From the NCBI GenBank assembly GCA_045661205.1, contig JAZRFE010000011.1, positions 1-36,950 of the forward strand: 36,950 nt of DNA, in the 5' to 3' direction. A program made the translations under genes and the position numbers. The notes beneath the pieces were generated by a model. It made no database searches. It was not told where the DNA came from and saw only the letters and a program-made list of their open reading frames with translations. The DNA is from HGM04593 sp045661205. Lineage in GTDB: Bacteria; Bacteroidota; Bacteroidia; Bacteroidales; Bacteroidaceae. The first letter of the stretch is position 1, and each line of letters starts with the position of its first letter. Below are positions 23,902 to 32,603 of the stretch, in pieces.

Positions 23902-25224
23902 TTATTCTTTTCCTATGATTGTCTCGAACTCCGATTTTGCTACCAGGTAGTCGTAGATGGAGTTGTTGTATGTAAGCTGCATGTTTGTGAGTGACACCTG
24001 TGAACTGTTCAGCTCCAGGATTGTACCTTTTCCCACTTCGTAGCGTTTCTCGCTGATGCTTACCTCTTTCTTGGCAAGCTCCACCGATTTTTTGTTTGTT
24101 TCGAGCTGCTCGGCGCTTGCTACCATCTTGTCGAGCTGGCCTTGTGCCTGCATGCGCAACTGACGCTCGGTGTTTATGCGGTTCTCGGCAAGCTGTGTTT
24201 GCTGTATCTTGTTGCTCTTGAGCTTTGTGAAGTTGCTTGCTTTGAACAAGGGAATGCTCAGTGACAGGTTGATTGCCGATGAGTTACCCCATTTGTAGTT
24301 GTAGAACTCCCAGTTGGTGTTTGAGCGTGAGAGATAAGAGTAACTGCCCGAGAGTGCGATTGTAGGCTGGAAGTTTCCATACAACATTTTGCGCTGCTGG
24401 TTCAGAAGTTCGCCGTTGAGGTCGAACTGTCTGAGGGTGCTGTTACCGTCGAGTGCCAACTGCGATGCCGATGTAGCCTCTATCTGCATGTTGTTCTCGT
24501 AGTTTGAGAGCTTGTCTACGATGGCTATGTCTACGTTGGCTGTAATACCCATGAGCACCTTCAACTGAAGTTTTGCAAGGTTTACGGCATTCTTGCCACT
24601 TACAACGCTGGGCCATACGCTGCGGTGCTGCACCTCGGCGCTGATTTTGTCATATTCGCTCACTTTTCCCTGCTCGAACTTTGCTTTTACTACATTGTAG
24701 TTGCGCTCGGTGAGTTTGTAGCTCTCCATGAGCACGTCGTATGAGTCCTGAGCGAGCATCAGCTGAAAGTATGCTTTTTTTACCTGGTTGATAAGTTCCA
24801 ACTTTGAGCCGCGACCTTTCTCTACTGCAAGTTCAATGTCCTTTTTGCTCATCTTGATGGTGTTGTATATTGCGGGAGCGTAGAGGGGAAGTGAAATGTT
24901 GATGCCGCCGTTCCATGTGTTTGCGTCATCCATACCCATCTTGAAGGTACCCATACTTGTCTTGATTTCCGCCACCTTGATGTCATACGAGATAGTACCG
25001 TCTAATGTCGCCGAAGGCAACAGGCTCTGCCATGCCTCTTTCTTGGCAACCTCTTTAAGGGTTATCTCCTGCTCGGCAACCTTCATTGTGGGGTTGTCAT
25101 TGAGTGCATACTCAATGGCTTTGTCGAGCGTTAAATTCAATACCGGCAGTGACTCCTGTGCGTATGAAAGCACAAAAATCGAAAGCATTGCCAGCATTAC
25201 TGAAAATCGCATTTTACAATTCAT
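23902..25224 (-). CDS. TolC-family outer-membrane efflux channel
   Basis: Encodes 440 residues with a signal peptide ending near SYAQES (about residues 20-25). Two repeated helix-rich halves are visible; LTLDKAIEYALNDNPTMKVA is the first typical TolC opening and LAKKEVSISEKRYEVGKGTI the late conserved helix segment, with polar NSSQVSLTNMQLTYNNSIY after it. It forms the outer-membrane duct of the tripartite pump. It follows tetR after 10 bases. A second in-frame ATG four codons later (25212) is an equally possible start. Confidence 0.93.
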   Translation of the reverse strand: MNCKMRFSVMLAMLSIFVLSYAQESLPVLNLTLDKAIEYALNDNPTMKVAEQEITLKEVAKKEAWQSLLPSATLDGTISYDIKVAEIKTSMGTFKMGMDDANTWNGGINISLPLYAPAIYNTIKMSKKDIELAVEKGRGSKLELINQVKKAYFQLMLAQDSYDVLMESYKLTERNYNVVKAKFEQGKVSEYDKISAEVQHRSVWPSVVSGKNAVNLAKLQLKVLMGITANVDIAIVDKLSNYENNMQIEATSASQLALDGNSTLRQFDLNGELLNQQRKMLYGNFQPTIALSGSYSYLSRSNTNWEFYNYKWGNSSAINLSLSIPLFKASNFTKLKSNKIQQTQLAENRINTERQLRMQAQGQLDKMVASAEQLETNKKSVELAKKEVSISEKRYEVGKGTILELNSSQVSLTNMQLTYNNSIYDYLVAKSEFETIIGKE

Positions 25225-25234
25225 AAATAATCTT

Positions 25235-25846
25235 TTATTTAGTTTGTTTCTTTATATATTCTTCTATTATTTCCTGTCCTTTGGGGGTTGATACTCCACG
25301 CAGATATGCGAGGATGAAGGTGTTGCTCATCTGTTCTATCGTGTAGTTGTCGAACATGGTGGTTGTGGTAATAAACTCAATGTTTTCTTTGAATATGTAC
25401 AGCAGCACTTCAAAATTGGTGTCCTCTCTGAAAATACCCTCCTTGATACCGCTTTCGAGCCATGCTCTTACTTTGTGTTCGTTCTGTCGCGATTTCTTTT
25501 CGCGCTCTTCTACTACGTTTGGATATTTTTTCAGTTCTCTGAAGTAGTTCTTGTTTGTTGTTTTCAGTTGGCTGAGGTAAAGATTGTAGAGTGAGAGAAT
25601 CACATCCATCGTGTCGTTGGCATTTCTGATAAGCTGTCTTGCCTTTTCCACCGAGATGCGGTGAGCGTATCTTATGCTTTCGTACAGAAGCTCCTCTTTG
25701 TCTTTGAACAGTTGGTAGAGTGTGCGTTTGGAGATTCCGAGCGTGGCGGCAATGTCGTCCATCTTCACCTCTTTTATTCCTCGTGTCTGGAACAGTGTGT
25801 TTGCCGTTTCTATTATTTTTTCTCTTAACTCGTTTTTCTCGCTCAT
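25235..25846 (-). CDS. TetR/AcrR-family regulator of the efflux operon
   Basis: Encodes 203 residues from the ATG at 25846 (MSEKNELREKIIETANTLFQ). The N-terminal helix-turn-helix is textbook: TRGIKEVKMDDIAATLGISK followed by RTLYQLFKDKEELLYESIRY (about residues 22-61). The C-terminal ligand-binding half is helical and variable. It heads the minus-strand operon tetR-tolC-adaptor-permease-P-II-like, so it would be co-transcribed with its target. A 24-bp palindrome covers the promoter spacer, suggesting autorepression released by pump substrates. The upstream ATG at 25876 would place the start only a few bases after the expected transcription start and adds non-family residues, so 25846 is preferred. 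Confidence 0.92.
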   Translation of the reverse strand: MSEKNELREKIIETANTLFQTRGIKEVKMDDIAATLGISKRTLYQLFKDKEELLYESIRYAHRISVEKARQLIRNANDTMDVILSLYNLYLSQLKTTNKNYFRELKKYPNVVEEREKKSRQNEHKVRAWLESGIKEGIFREDTNFEVLLYIFKENIEFITTTTMFDNYTIEQMSNTFILAYLRGVSTPKGQEIIEEYIKKQTK

Positions 25847-25873
25847 ATTTCCTCTAGTCTTCAAAATCTTTTG

Positions 25874-25905
25874 CAAAGGTACGACGAAAACTTTTTCAAT
25901 GCAAA
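25874..25905 (-). promoter_or_regulatory. Promoter of the tetR-efflux operon
   Basis: The minus strand has a -33 TTTG (25902-25905), 20 bases, then a -7 TACCTTTG (25874-25881), an exact match to the Bacteroidota consensus. Confidence 0.88.
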
Positions 25906-25911
25906 AAGTTT
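25888..25911 (-). promoter_or_regulatory. Candidate TetR operator
   Basis: A perfect palindrome of 9-bp arms (AAACTTTTT, 25888-25896, and AAAAAGTTT, 25903-25911) with a 6-base centre. It covers the -33 element and most of the spacer, where binding would block RNA polymerase. Arm length and spacing are typical of TetR operators; binding itself is inference. Confidence 0.6.
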
Positions 25912-26140
25912 CTTGTATAATTACGGAAAAAATTCTTTAATTTAATTTTTTTTAAAGAGTGATGGACATCCAAGTGTGGATAATGGAAAATTTTAGATGT
26001 TTCTTCAGCTTTTTATGGTGAAATACATGGGCATTGTGTAATGCTCTCAAAGATTGAGGTGCAAAGATAATAATACTATTATGTGAATTTTTAAACAGTT
26101 TGTGTGTGAATCACGAAATGTTCCTCTATTCCTTCTATAA
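25912..26140. other. Divergent intergenic region between tetR and the DPP III gene
   Basis: AT-rich with no ORF of note. An isolated minus-strand TATCTTTG lies at 26062-26069 without a clear -33 partner; it could be a second, distal start for the tetR operon. The DPP III promoter is at its right edge. Confidence 0.4.
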
Positions 26141-26173
26141 TTTGTATTATTTATGAGAATGGTTGTATCTTTG
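26141..26173 (+). promoter_or_regulatory. Promoter of the DPP III gene
   Basis: The -33 TTTG at 26141-26144, a 21-base spacer and the -7 TATCTTTG at 26166-26173 match the consensus. The transcript leader would be about 60 bases. Confidence 0.82.
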
Positions 26174-26240
26174 TAAATGCATTGTTTTATTGTATCATGC
26201 AAGGCTTTTTTAATTGTATAATAAATTCAAATTAATGTAT

Positions 26241-28292
26241 ATGCGTAAACTGATGATTACTTTATCTACTGCCGCTGCGCTTTTATCTGCATGTAGCGGG
26301 AATGTTCAAAAACAAGAGGAGACAACCTCTGACGATTTTACCTATCAGGTTGAAAAGTTTGCCGATTTAGAGATACTGCGCTATCAGGTGCCGGGATTTG
26401 AAGAGCTGTCGTTGCAGCAGCGTACCTTGCTCTATTACCTGTCTCAGGCGGCTCTCGAAGGACGCGACATTCTGTTCGACCAGAATTGTAAATACAATTT
26501 GCAGATTAGGAGAACTCTCGAAGCTGTATATGAGAATTACAACGGCAACCGCGATGACGAGCAGTTCAAGGCTCTTGAACTTTACCTCAAGCGTGTATGG
26601 TTCAGCAATGGTATTCACCATCACTATGCCGAGGACAAGTTCAAACCAGGTTTCTCTGCCGAGTTCTTTAGTGAGTGTGTAGGTGCTGTCAGCCCCGAAA
26701 AACTGCCTTTGAAAGAAGGACAAACTGTGCAGCAGTTGATTGACGAACTTAACCCTGTTATTCAGGATTCCACCCTCATGGCCAAACGCACAGTGCAGAG
26801 CGGTAACGACGACCTTATTCTTGCTTCGGCAAACAATTACTACGATGGTGTTACTCAGGCCGAGGTTGAGGCATTCTATGCTGCCATGAAAGACCCGAAG
26901 GATGAAAAGCCTGTGATGTATGGCTTGAACAGTCGTCTTGTGAAAGAGAACGGAGTGGTGAAAGAGAAGGTGTGGAAGGTTGGCGGACTCTATTCCGCTG
27001 CTCTTGAACGTATTGTAGGATGGCTCGAAAAGGCAGCCGGCGTTGCCGAGAACGATGCTCAAAAAGCTGTCATAGAGACATTGATTGCCTATTACCGCAC
27101 AGGCGACCTGAAAAAGTTCGACGAGTATGCAGTGTTGTGGGTGAACGACCTCGACTCGCGCATCGACTTTGTAAATGGTTTCACCGAGTCCTATGGCGAC
27201 CCTCTGGGAATGAAGGCAAGTTGGGAGAGCGTGGTGAACTTCAAAAACATTGAGGCTACCAAGCGCACCGAGATAATCAGCGACAATGCACAGTGGTTCG
27301 AGGACAACTCGCCAGTAGCAAAAGAGTTCAAGAAAGAGAAGGTGAAGGGTGTATCGGCAAAGGTCATCACTGTGGCAATGTTGGGTGGCGATTGTTATCC
27401 TGCAACGCCCATCGGTATCAATCTTCCCAACTCCAACTGGATAAGGGTGGCTCATGGCTCAAAATCGGTAACAATCGAGAATATCACCGAGGCTTACGAC
27501 CGCGCAAGTGCCGGTGGCGGACAGACAAAAGAGTTTGCATGGAGCGATGTAGAGGTGAATATGTTAAAGGAGTATGGTTTTGTAACCGATAATCTGCACA
27601 CCGACCTGCACGAATGTTTGGGTCATGGCTCGGGCAAACTGCTTCCCGGCGTAGACCCCGATGCGTTGCGCTCATACGGCTCAACAGTGGAGGAGGCTCG
27701 TGCCGACCTTTTTGCTCTCTACTATCTTGCCGACAAAAAGATGGTAGAGCTGAACCTGCTTCCTAACGCCGATGCTTATAAGGCCGAATATTATAAATAT
27801 ATGATGAATGGTCTGATGACACAGCTCACACGCGTGGAACTTGGCAACAATGTAGAGGAGGCACACATGCGCAACCGTCAGCTCATTGCTCGCTGGGCGT
27901 TGGAGAACGGCGGAAAAGAGTGCGTGGAATTGGCCAAGAAAGATGGCAAAACCTATGTAGTCATTCACGACTACGATAAACTCCGCGAGACATTCGGCAA
28001 ATTGCTGACCGAGGTGCAGCGTATAAAATCGACCGGTGACCACGAGGCTGCAAGGCTGTTGGTCGAGAATTACGGTGTGAAGGTTGATGCCGAATTGCAC
28101 AAGGAGATACTCGAACGTTTCGCTCCGCTGAACATTGCTCCTTACAGAGGTTTTGTCAATCCCCGATATGTGGTTACGACCGATGCTGATGGTGAGATTA
28201 CCGATGTGCAGCTCGACTACACCGAGGGCTACATGGAGCAGATGATGCGTTATTCAAAAGAATATTCTTCGCTGCCGTCGGTAAACAAATAG
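26241..28292 (+). CDS. Dipeptidyl peptidase III (peptidase family M49), lipoprotein
   Basis: Encodes 683 residues from the ATG at 26241. The zinc motif is HECLGH (457-462), the six-residue form that defines M49, with the second glutamate motif EEARADLFALYYLADKK downstream. HECLGH is the version known in Bacteroides DPP III. The enzyme removes dipeptides from the N-termini of short peptides. The N-terminus is a lipoprotein signal with lipobox LLSAC (MRKLMITLSTAAALLSACSG), so the enzyme should be anchored outside the cytoplasm, whereas DPP III is best known as cytosolic. The earlier ATGs at 26214 and 26235 only extend the signal. It is monocistronic, with a strong terminator. Confidence 0.93.
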   Translation: MRKLMITLSTAAALLSACSGNVQKQEETTSDDFTYQVEKFADLEILRYQVPGFEELSLQQRTLLYYLSQAALEGRDILFDQNCKYNLQIRRTLEAVYENYNGNRDDEQFKALELYLKRVWFSNGIHHHYAEDKFKPGFSAEFFSECVGAVSPEKLPLKEGQTVQQLIDELNPVIQDSTLMAKRTVQSGNDDLILASANNYYDGVTQAEVEAFYAAMKDPKDEKPVMYGLNSRLVKENGVVKEKVWKVGGLYSAALERIVGWLEKAAGVAENDAQKAVIETLIAYYRTGDLKKFDEYAVLWVNDLDSRIDFVNGFTESYGDPLGMKASWESVVNFKNIEATKRTEIISDNAQWFEDNSPVAKEFKKEKVKGVSAKVITVAMLGGDCYPATPIGINLPNSNWIRVAHGSKSVTIENITEAYDRASAGGGQTKEFAWSDVEVNMLKEYGFVTDNLHTDLHECLGHGSGKLLPGVDPDALRSYGSTVEEARADLFALYYLADKKMVELNLLPNADAYKAEYYKYMMNGLMTQLTRVELGNNVEEAHMRNRQLIARWALENGGKECVELAKKDGKTYVVIHDYDKLRETFGKLLTEVQRIKSTGDHEAARLLVENYGVKVDAELHKEILERFAPLNIAPYRGFVNPRYVVTTDADGEITDVQLDYTEGYMEQMMRYSKEYSSLPSVNK

Positions 28293-28307
28293 GTTCGGCA
28301 GCCGATT

Positions 28308-28358
28308 ATAAAAAGTAATGGGAGAGATTTTTCAAAAATCTCTCCCATTACTTTTTAT
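28308..28358 (+). terminator. Bidirectional terminator after DPP III
   Basis: A near-perfect long inverted repeat: the outer arm (ATAAAAAGTAATGGGAGAGA) and its complement close on a T/A-rich loop. T-runs lie on both strands. It separates DPP III from the convergent minus-strand gene. Confidence 0.9.
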
Positions 28359-28368
28359 GCTGAGATGT

Positions 28369-28812
28369 TTACTCTTCGAGCAGATGTTTCAAAAACTCGT
28401 TCATCTCTTCGTCGAAGCCTTTCAGCAGTTCGGTGTCGAGCACAAGGGTGTCGTCGTCAATATATATAAGGTCAACGATTGCCTCCTTGCTCTCATCGAC
28501 GAGAGTACAAGAGTAGGGCTTCAGAATGTTTATCTTGTCAAACAGTCCCACTTTCTGCATTTGCCCAAGCTCGGTGCGCAGAGTCTTCTCTATTGCAGTC
28601 GATTGCTCTTGTGCACTCTCTTCTTTCCACTCGAGGATTGTCGCTTGCGACAATTCGCGGTCGTCATCATCGTAGATGGTGATGATGCCTGTGGTCTTAT
28701 CTAACTGAAAATACAGGTCGGTGACCGTTGCATTTTCTGCACGCCCCATAGTGTCTGTGATAGACAATATTGCATCGAGCAATGCTTCGCGGGATTGTTT
28801 GCTGATTGACAT
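28369..28812 (-). CDS. Hypothetical protein, 147 aa, downstream of secA
   Basis: Unrecognised. It has 147 residues, acidic, with no signal peptide or membrane segment. It begins MSISKQSREALLDAILSITD. A central beta-rich stretch (TDLYFQLDKTTGIITIYDDD) is followed by helical segments, ending in EEMNEFLKHLLEE. It starts 11 bases after the secA stop on the same strand, so it is almost surely co-transcribed with secA. Base use resembles its neighbours, so it is probably a native Bacteroidales gene. No function is assigned; a role in secretion is only suggested by position. Confidence 0.8.
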   Translation of the reverse strand: MSISKQSREALLDAILSITDTMGRAENATVTDLYFQLDKTTGIITIYDDDDRELSQATILEWKEESAQEQSTAIEKTLRTELGQMQKVGLFDKINILKPYSCTLVDESKEAIVDLIYIDDDTLVLDTELLKGFDEEMNEFLKHLLEE

Positions 28813-28823
28813 ATTCTTACTTT

Positions 28824-31800
28824 TTAGAGGTTTTTACCGTGACAGTTCTTGAACTTTTTGCCGCTACCGCAGGGGCAAGGGTCGTTGCGACCTACTGTCT
28901 TTTCCACGCGGATAGGCTCGCGACGGGGTTGTTCGCGTGTATCTCTTGCGGCTGCTGCCTGCTGGTTACTGTCGTTAAGGTCTACTTTTGTCTCTCTGTA
29001 TTGTTGCTGAGGCCTTTTTGCCTTTTCGGGGTTGGGTGCTGTGTTCACCTGTGTGGGGTCCTGAACGGGTATCTGTCCGCGCATCAACACCGACACAGTG
29101 CGGTCGTTTATCTTGTTCACCATGCTCTTGAACAGCTCTACCGACTCCAGCTTGAATACCAACAACGGGTCTTTCTGCTCGTAGCTTGCATTCTGTGCCG
29201 AGTGCTTAAGCTCGTCGAGGTCGCGCAGGTTCTCTTTCCATGCGCTGTCGATAGTGTGAAGAAGTATCGATTTCTCGAAACACTTGATAATCTCTTTTCC
29301 TTTTGTCTCGTAAGCAAGTTTGATGTTTACGGGTATCTGGAAAATGTGACGGCCATCTGTAATAGGAACATATACAAACTGGTCGCTCATAGCCTCGTTG
29401 TTCTTGTATATGTATTCTATATAAGGAAATGCAATCTCGGCCATTCTCTCGTTCTTGCGCTTGAAACTTTCGAGAGCTGCATCGAATGCGATGTTTGCTC
29501 TCTCCTCGCCGTCGAGTTTGTCATACTCCTCTTTGGACTTGAAGGGAAGTTCGGTTGCGAGAATTTTCAAGAACTCAAGTTTGGCATCTTCGTAGATGCA
29601 GTTGTCGAGAATGTTGTAGCATCTGTCCCATATCATGTTTACGATGTCCATACCTATGCGCTCGCCCATGAGTGCGTGACGACGTTTGGTGTAGATTACC
29701 GTACGCTGTTTGTTCATCACGTCGTCGTATTCGAGCAGACGCTTACGTATACCGAAGTTGTTCTCCTCAACCTTTTTCTGAGCATTTTCGATGGCCTTTG
29801 AAATCCAGGGGTGCTCAATCATGTCTCCATCCTTGAAGTCCATGAATTTGCTGTCCATGATTTTGGCGATACGCTCCGAACCGAAGAGACGCATGAGCTT
29901 GTCTTCGAGCGAAACGAAGAATACCGATGAACCGGGGTCGCCCTGACGTCCCGAACGTCCACGCAACTGACGGTCTACACGACGCGATTCGTGTCTCTCG
30001 GTACCGATGATGGCAAGACCACCTGCTTCGCGCACCTCGGGGCTCAGCTTGATGTCGGTACCACGACCTGCCATGTTTGTGGCGATGGTTACAGTTCCTG
30101 CAAGACCGGCTTTTGCCACGATGTCTGCCTCTTTCTGGTGCAGCTTGGCGTTGAGCACGTTGTGGGGTATCTTCTTGATGGTGAGCATACGGCTCAACAA
30201 TTCCGAAATATCTACTGATGTTGTACCCACGAGTACGGGGCGACCCTGACCTACGAGCATCTCAATCTCGTCAATCACCGCCTTGTATTTCTCGCGGTTG
30301 GTCTTGTAGATGCGGTCGTTCATGTCCTTGCGGGCGATGGGGCGGTTGGTGGGAATTACCACCACGTCGAGCTTGTAGATATCCCAAAACTCGCCTGCCT
30401 CTGTTTCGGCTGTACCTGTCATACCCGCGAGCTTGTGGTACATGCGGAAGTAGTTCTGCAATGTGATTGTTGCAAATGTCTGCGATGCAGCCTCCACCTT
30501 CACGCGCTCTTTGGCCTCGATAGCCTGGTGCAATCCGTCAGAATAGCGACGGCCTTCCATGATACGACCTGTCTGCTCGTCTACGATTTTCACCTGTCCA
30601 TCCTCGGTAACCACATATTCCACGTCGCGGTCGAACATCGCGTATGCCTTGAGCAGCTGGTTGATGGTGTGTACACGCTCCGACTTAATAGAGTAGTTGG
30701 TGAGCATCTCCTCTTTCTTTGTAACCTTCTCTTCGTCGGTGAGTGTTGTGTCACTTTCGAGCAACGAGAGCTCCGATGCAATGTCGGGCAATACAAAGAG
30801 GGTAGAGTCCTGTGAATTACCGGTGATAAGCTCGATACCCTTGTCGGTGAGGTCTACGCTGTTGTTCTTTTCGTCGATAACGAAGTATAGCGGTTCGATG
30901 GCCTCGGGCATGCGCTTGTTGTTCTGCTCCATGTAAACCTCCTCGGTCTTCAAAAGTCCGGTCTTTACGCCCGGCTCGCTGAGCAACTTGATGAGGGGTT
31001 TGTTCTTGGGCAGTGCCTTATAGCTGCGGAAGAGTGAAAGGTAACCCTTGGTAACCTCTTCCTTGTTGTCTGAATATATGAGCTGACGAGCCTCGGCAAG
31101 CAACTGTGTAGTGAGCTTTTTCTGTGCCTCCATCAGACGCTCCACCAGCGGGCGATACTCCTCGAACATCTGGTCGGCCTGACGTGCTACGGGGCCCGAA
31201 ATGATAAGAGGTGTACGTGCGTCGTCGATAAGTACCGAGTCCACCTCGTCGACAATAGCATAGTTGTGCTTGCGCTGTACAAGCTCGTTCGGCTGACTTG
31301 CCATGTTGTCGCGCAAGTAGTCGAAACCAAATTCGTTGTTTGTACCGAATGTGATATCTGCAAGGTAGGCTTTGCGACGTGCGTCAGAGTTGGGCTGGTG
31401 CTTGTCGATGCAGTCCACGCTCAAGCCGTGGAACATATAAAGCGGGCCCATCCACTCCGAGTCGCGCTTTGCGAGGTAGTCGTTCACTGTAACCACGTGA
31501 ACACCGTTGCCTGTGAGTGCGTTCAAGAATACGGGGAGGGTTGCCACAAGTGTCTTACCTTCACCGGTTGCCATTTCGGCAATCTTTCCTTTGTGAAGAA
31601 CGACACCACCGAACAACTGCACATCGTAGTGAATCATGTTCCACACAGTGTCGTTGCCACCTGCGCTCCAGTGGTTCTTGAATATAGCCTTGTCGCCTTC
31701 GATGGTAACAAAGTCCTTTGTTGCTGCAAGCTCGCGGTCGAAGTCGGTAGCAGTCACCACTACTGTCTCGCTCTCGGCGAAACGGCGTGCGCTGTCTTTT

Positions 31801-32141
31801 ACTATGGCAAATACCTCGGGCAGAATCTCGTCGAGTACCACCTCATTCTTGTCGAGAACCTCTTTTTCCAATTTATCAATCTGGTTGAAGATTGACTCGC
31901 GTTTTTCAAGCTCTGTCTGTTCGATAGAGGCTTTCAGCTCTTCAATCTTCTTGCGCTCTGCAACAGTAGTGGCTTTAATCTTCTCTTTGAGCGCTACGGT
32001 ACGTGCGCGTAATTCATCGTTGCTAAGTTCGGCTATGGCAGGATATGCCTCTTTTATCTTTTGAACCCAAGGCTGAATTTCGCGCATATCGCGGCTTGCC
32101 TTGTTTCCGAACAATTTGCTTATAAATTCAATAAATCCCAT
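28824..32141 (-). CDS. secA: Protein translocase ATPase SecA
   Basis: Encodes 1105 residues, longer than E. coli SecA (901) as in other Bacteroidota. Walker A is GEGKT (193-197), Walker B and the DEAD-type box are DEVD (298-301) in IVDEVDSVLIDDARTPLIIS, and the late helicase motifs appear as TNMAGRGTDIKLSPEV and QLRGRSGRQGDPGSS. The C-terminus is the zinc-binding SEC-C motif with Cys1089, Cys1091, Cys1100 and His1101. SecA drives post-translational export of signal-peptide proteins through SecYEG. Two palindromic promoter repeats point to its start. The ATG at 32141 (MGFIEFISKLFGNKASRDMR) is the family start. Confidence 0.98.
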   Translation of the reverse strand: MGFIEFISKLFGNKASRDMREIQPWVQKIKEAYPAIAELSNDELRARTVALKEKIKATTVAERKKIEELKASIEQTELEKRESIFNQIDKLEKEVLDKNEVVLDEILPEVFAIVKDSARRFAESETVVVTATDFDRELAATKDFVTIEGDKAIFKNHWSAGGNDTVWNMIHYDVQLFGGVVLHKGKIAEMATGEGKTLVATLPVFLNALTGNGVHVVTVNDYLAKRDSEWMGPLYMFHGLSVDCIDKHQPNSDARRKAYLADITFGTNNEFGFDYLRDNMASQPNELVQRKHNYAIVDEVDSVLIDDARTPLIISGPVARQADQMFEEYRPLVERLMEAQKKLTTQLLAEARQLIYSDNKEEVTKGYLSLFRSYKALPKNKPLIKLLSEPGVKTGLLKTEEVYMEQNNKRMPEAIEPLYFVIDEKNNSVDLTDKGIELITGNSQDSTLFVLPDIASELSLLESDTTLTDEEKVTKKEEMLTNYSIKSERVHTINQLLKAYAMFDRDVEYVVTEDGQVKIVDEQTGRIMEGRRYSDGLHQAIEAKERVKVEAASQTFATITLQNYFRMYHKLAGMTGTAETEAGEFWDIYKLDVVVIPTNRPIARKDMNDRIYKTNREKYKAVIDEIEMLVGQGRPVLVGTTSVDISELLSRMLTIKKIPHNVLNAKLHQKEADIVAKAGLAGTVTIATNMAGRGTDIKLSPEVREAGGLAIIGTERHESRRVDRQLRGRSGRQGDPGSSVFFVSLEDKLMRLFGSERIAKIMDSKFMDFKDGDMIEHPWISKAIENAQKKVEENNFGIRKRLLEYDDVMNKQRTVIYTKRRHALMGERIGMDIVNMIWDRCYNILDNCIYEDAKLEFLKILATELPFKSKEEYDKLDGEERANIAFDAALESFKRKNERMAEIAFPYIEYIYKNNEAMSDQFVYVPITDGRHIFQIPVNIKLAYETKGKEIIKCFEKSILLHTIDSAWKENLRDLDELKHSAQNASYEQKDPLLVFKLESVELFKSMVNKINDRTVSVLMRGQIPVQDPTQVNTAPNPEKAKRPQQQYRETKVDLNDSNQQAAAARDTREQPRREPIRVEKTVGRNDPCPCGSGKKFKNCHGKNL

Positions 32142-32210
32142 ATATAATTTTTATTTTTTTCTACTTTAGTTTAATGTTGTGTTTTCCGATGTTTAGTCGT
32201 TACAATAGGG

Positions 32211-32281
32211 CAAAGATAGTGAAAGGCGAGCGAATAATATCAAATTTATTTGAATTTTATTCCGAGCCGCATCCTATCTTA
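32211..32281 (-). repeat. Palindromic promoter-type repeat, copy C (TAAA-centre subfamily), carries a secA promoter
   Basis: About 71 bp, in minus orientation. The end CAAAGATAG (32211) mirrors CTATCTT (32274-32280) and the centre is TCAAA-TTTA-TTTGA. On the minus strand it presents TATCTTTG 70 bases before the secA ATG, with TTTG 22 bases upstream. It matches copy B, including CGCTCGC and the TATTT flank. Confidence 0.8.
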
Positions 32282-32283
32282 TG

Positions 32284-32362
32284 CAAAGATAGTAACAAAC
32301 GAGCAAAATACAAAGCTTGCTTTGATATTTTACAGCGAGTGCCGTATATTTTCGATCTTTAG
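32284..32362 (-). repeat. Palindromic promoter-type repeat, copy D (CAAG-centre subfamily)
   Basis: About 79 bp, minus orientation, immediately upstream of copy C. The centre is CAAAG-CTTG-CTTTG. The secA-facing end is TATCTTTG (32284-32291 on the minus strand). It shares with copy A the blocks CACTCGCTGTAAAATA and TTTGCTCGTTTGT. A further isolated CAAAGATAGTAA end lies just right of it (32365-32372). Confidence 0.75.
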
Positions 32363-32498
32363 CTCAAAGATAGTAATAAATGATAATCTTTTGTACTATT
32401 GTTGGGGAAAATTTTACTTCTTCCATATTAAATGCAACAAAAAACGTGCCAATGGGGCAGTGTATGCAATTTTGTCAGAGTGTGTCCGTGGTGGCACA

Positions 32499-32570
32499 GC
32501 AAAGATATTTTCGCTCTCGGTGAAACTTCAAGGTAAACTTTGTGTTTCGCCCGTTTATTCATATCTTTGC
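32499..32570 (+). repeat. Palindromic promoter-type repeat, copy E, carries the GH110 promoter
   Basis: A 72-bp element bounded by a perfect 10-bp inverted repeat (GCAAAGATAT, 32499-32508, and ATATCTTTGC, 32561-32570), with GAAAC/GTTTC arms inside and a CAAG-GTAAA-CTTTG centre. The right end gives a full promoter: TTTG, 19 bases, TATCTTTG (32562-32569), 34 bases before the GH110 ATG. Confidence 0.82.
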
Positions 32571-32603
32571 ACACAGTAATAAATTAATAAATATTATATA
32601 ACT

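Larger units (their letters stand above)
32142..32603. other. Divergent secA/GH110 intergenic region with three repeats
   Basis: A 462-bp spacer without genes. It holds repeats C and D pointing toward secA, a partial third end at 32365-32372, and repeat E pointing toward the GH110 gene. Bases 32373-32498 show no recognisable feature. Confidence 0.7.

Noticed and set aside
26367..27455. 362-residue open frame antisense to DPP III
   Set aside because: Shadow of a confidently assigned gene; its composition is unlike a protein with real domains.
28806..29801. 331-residue open frame antisense to the secA 3' end
   Set aside because: Very Cys- and Val-rich with no domain, opposite a well-conserved coding region; a shadow.
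32211..32362. Repeats C and D as rho-independent terminators
   Set aside because: They lie upstream of two divergent genes with no transcript to end, and lack a T-run after the stem.
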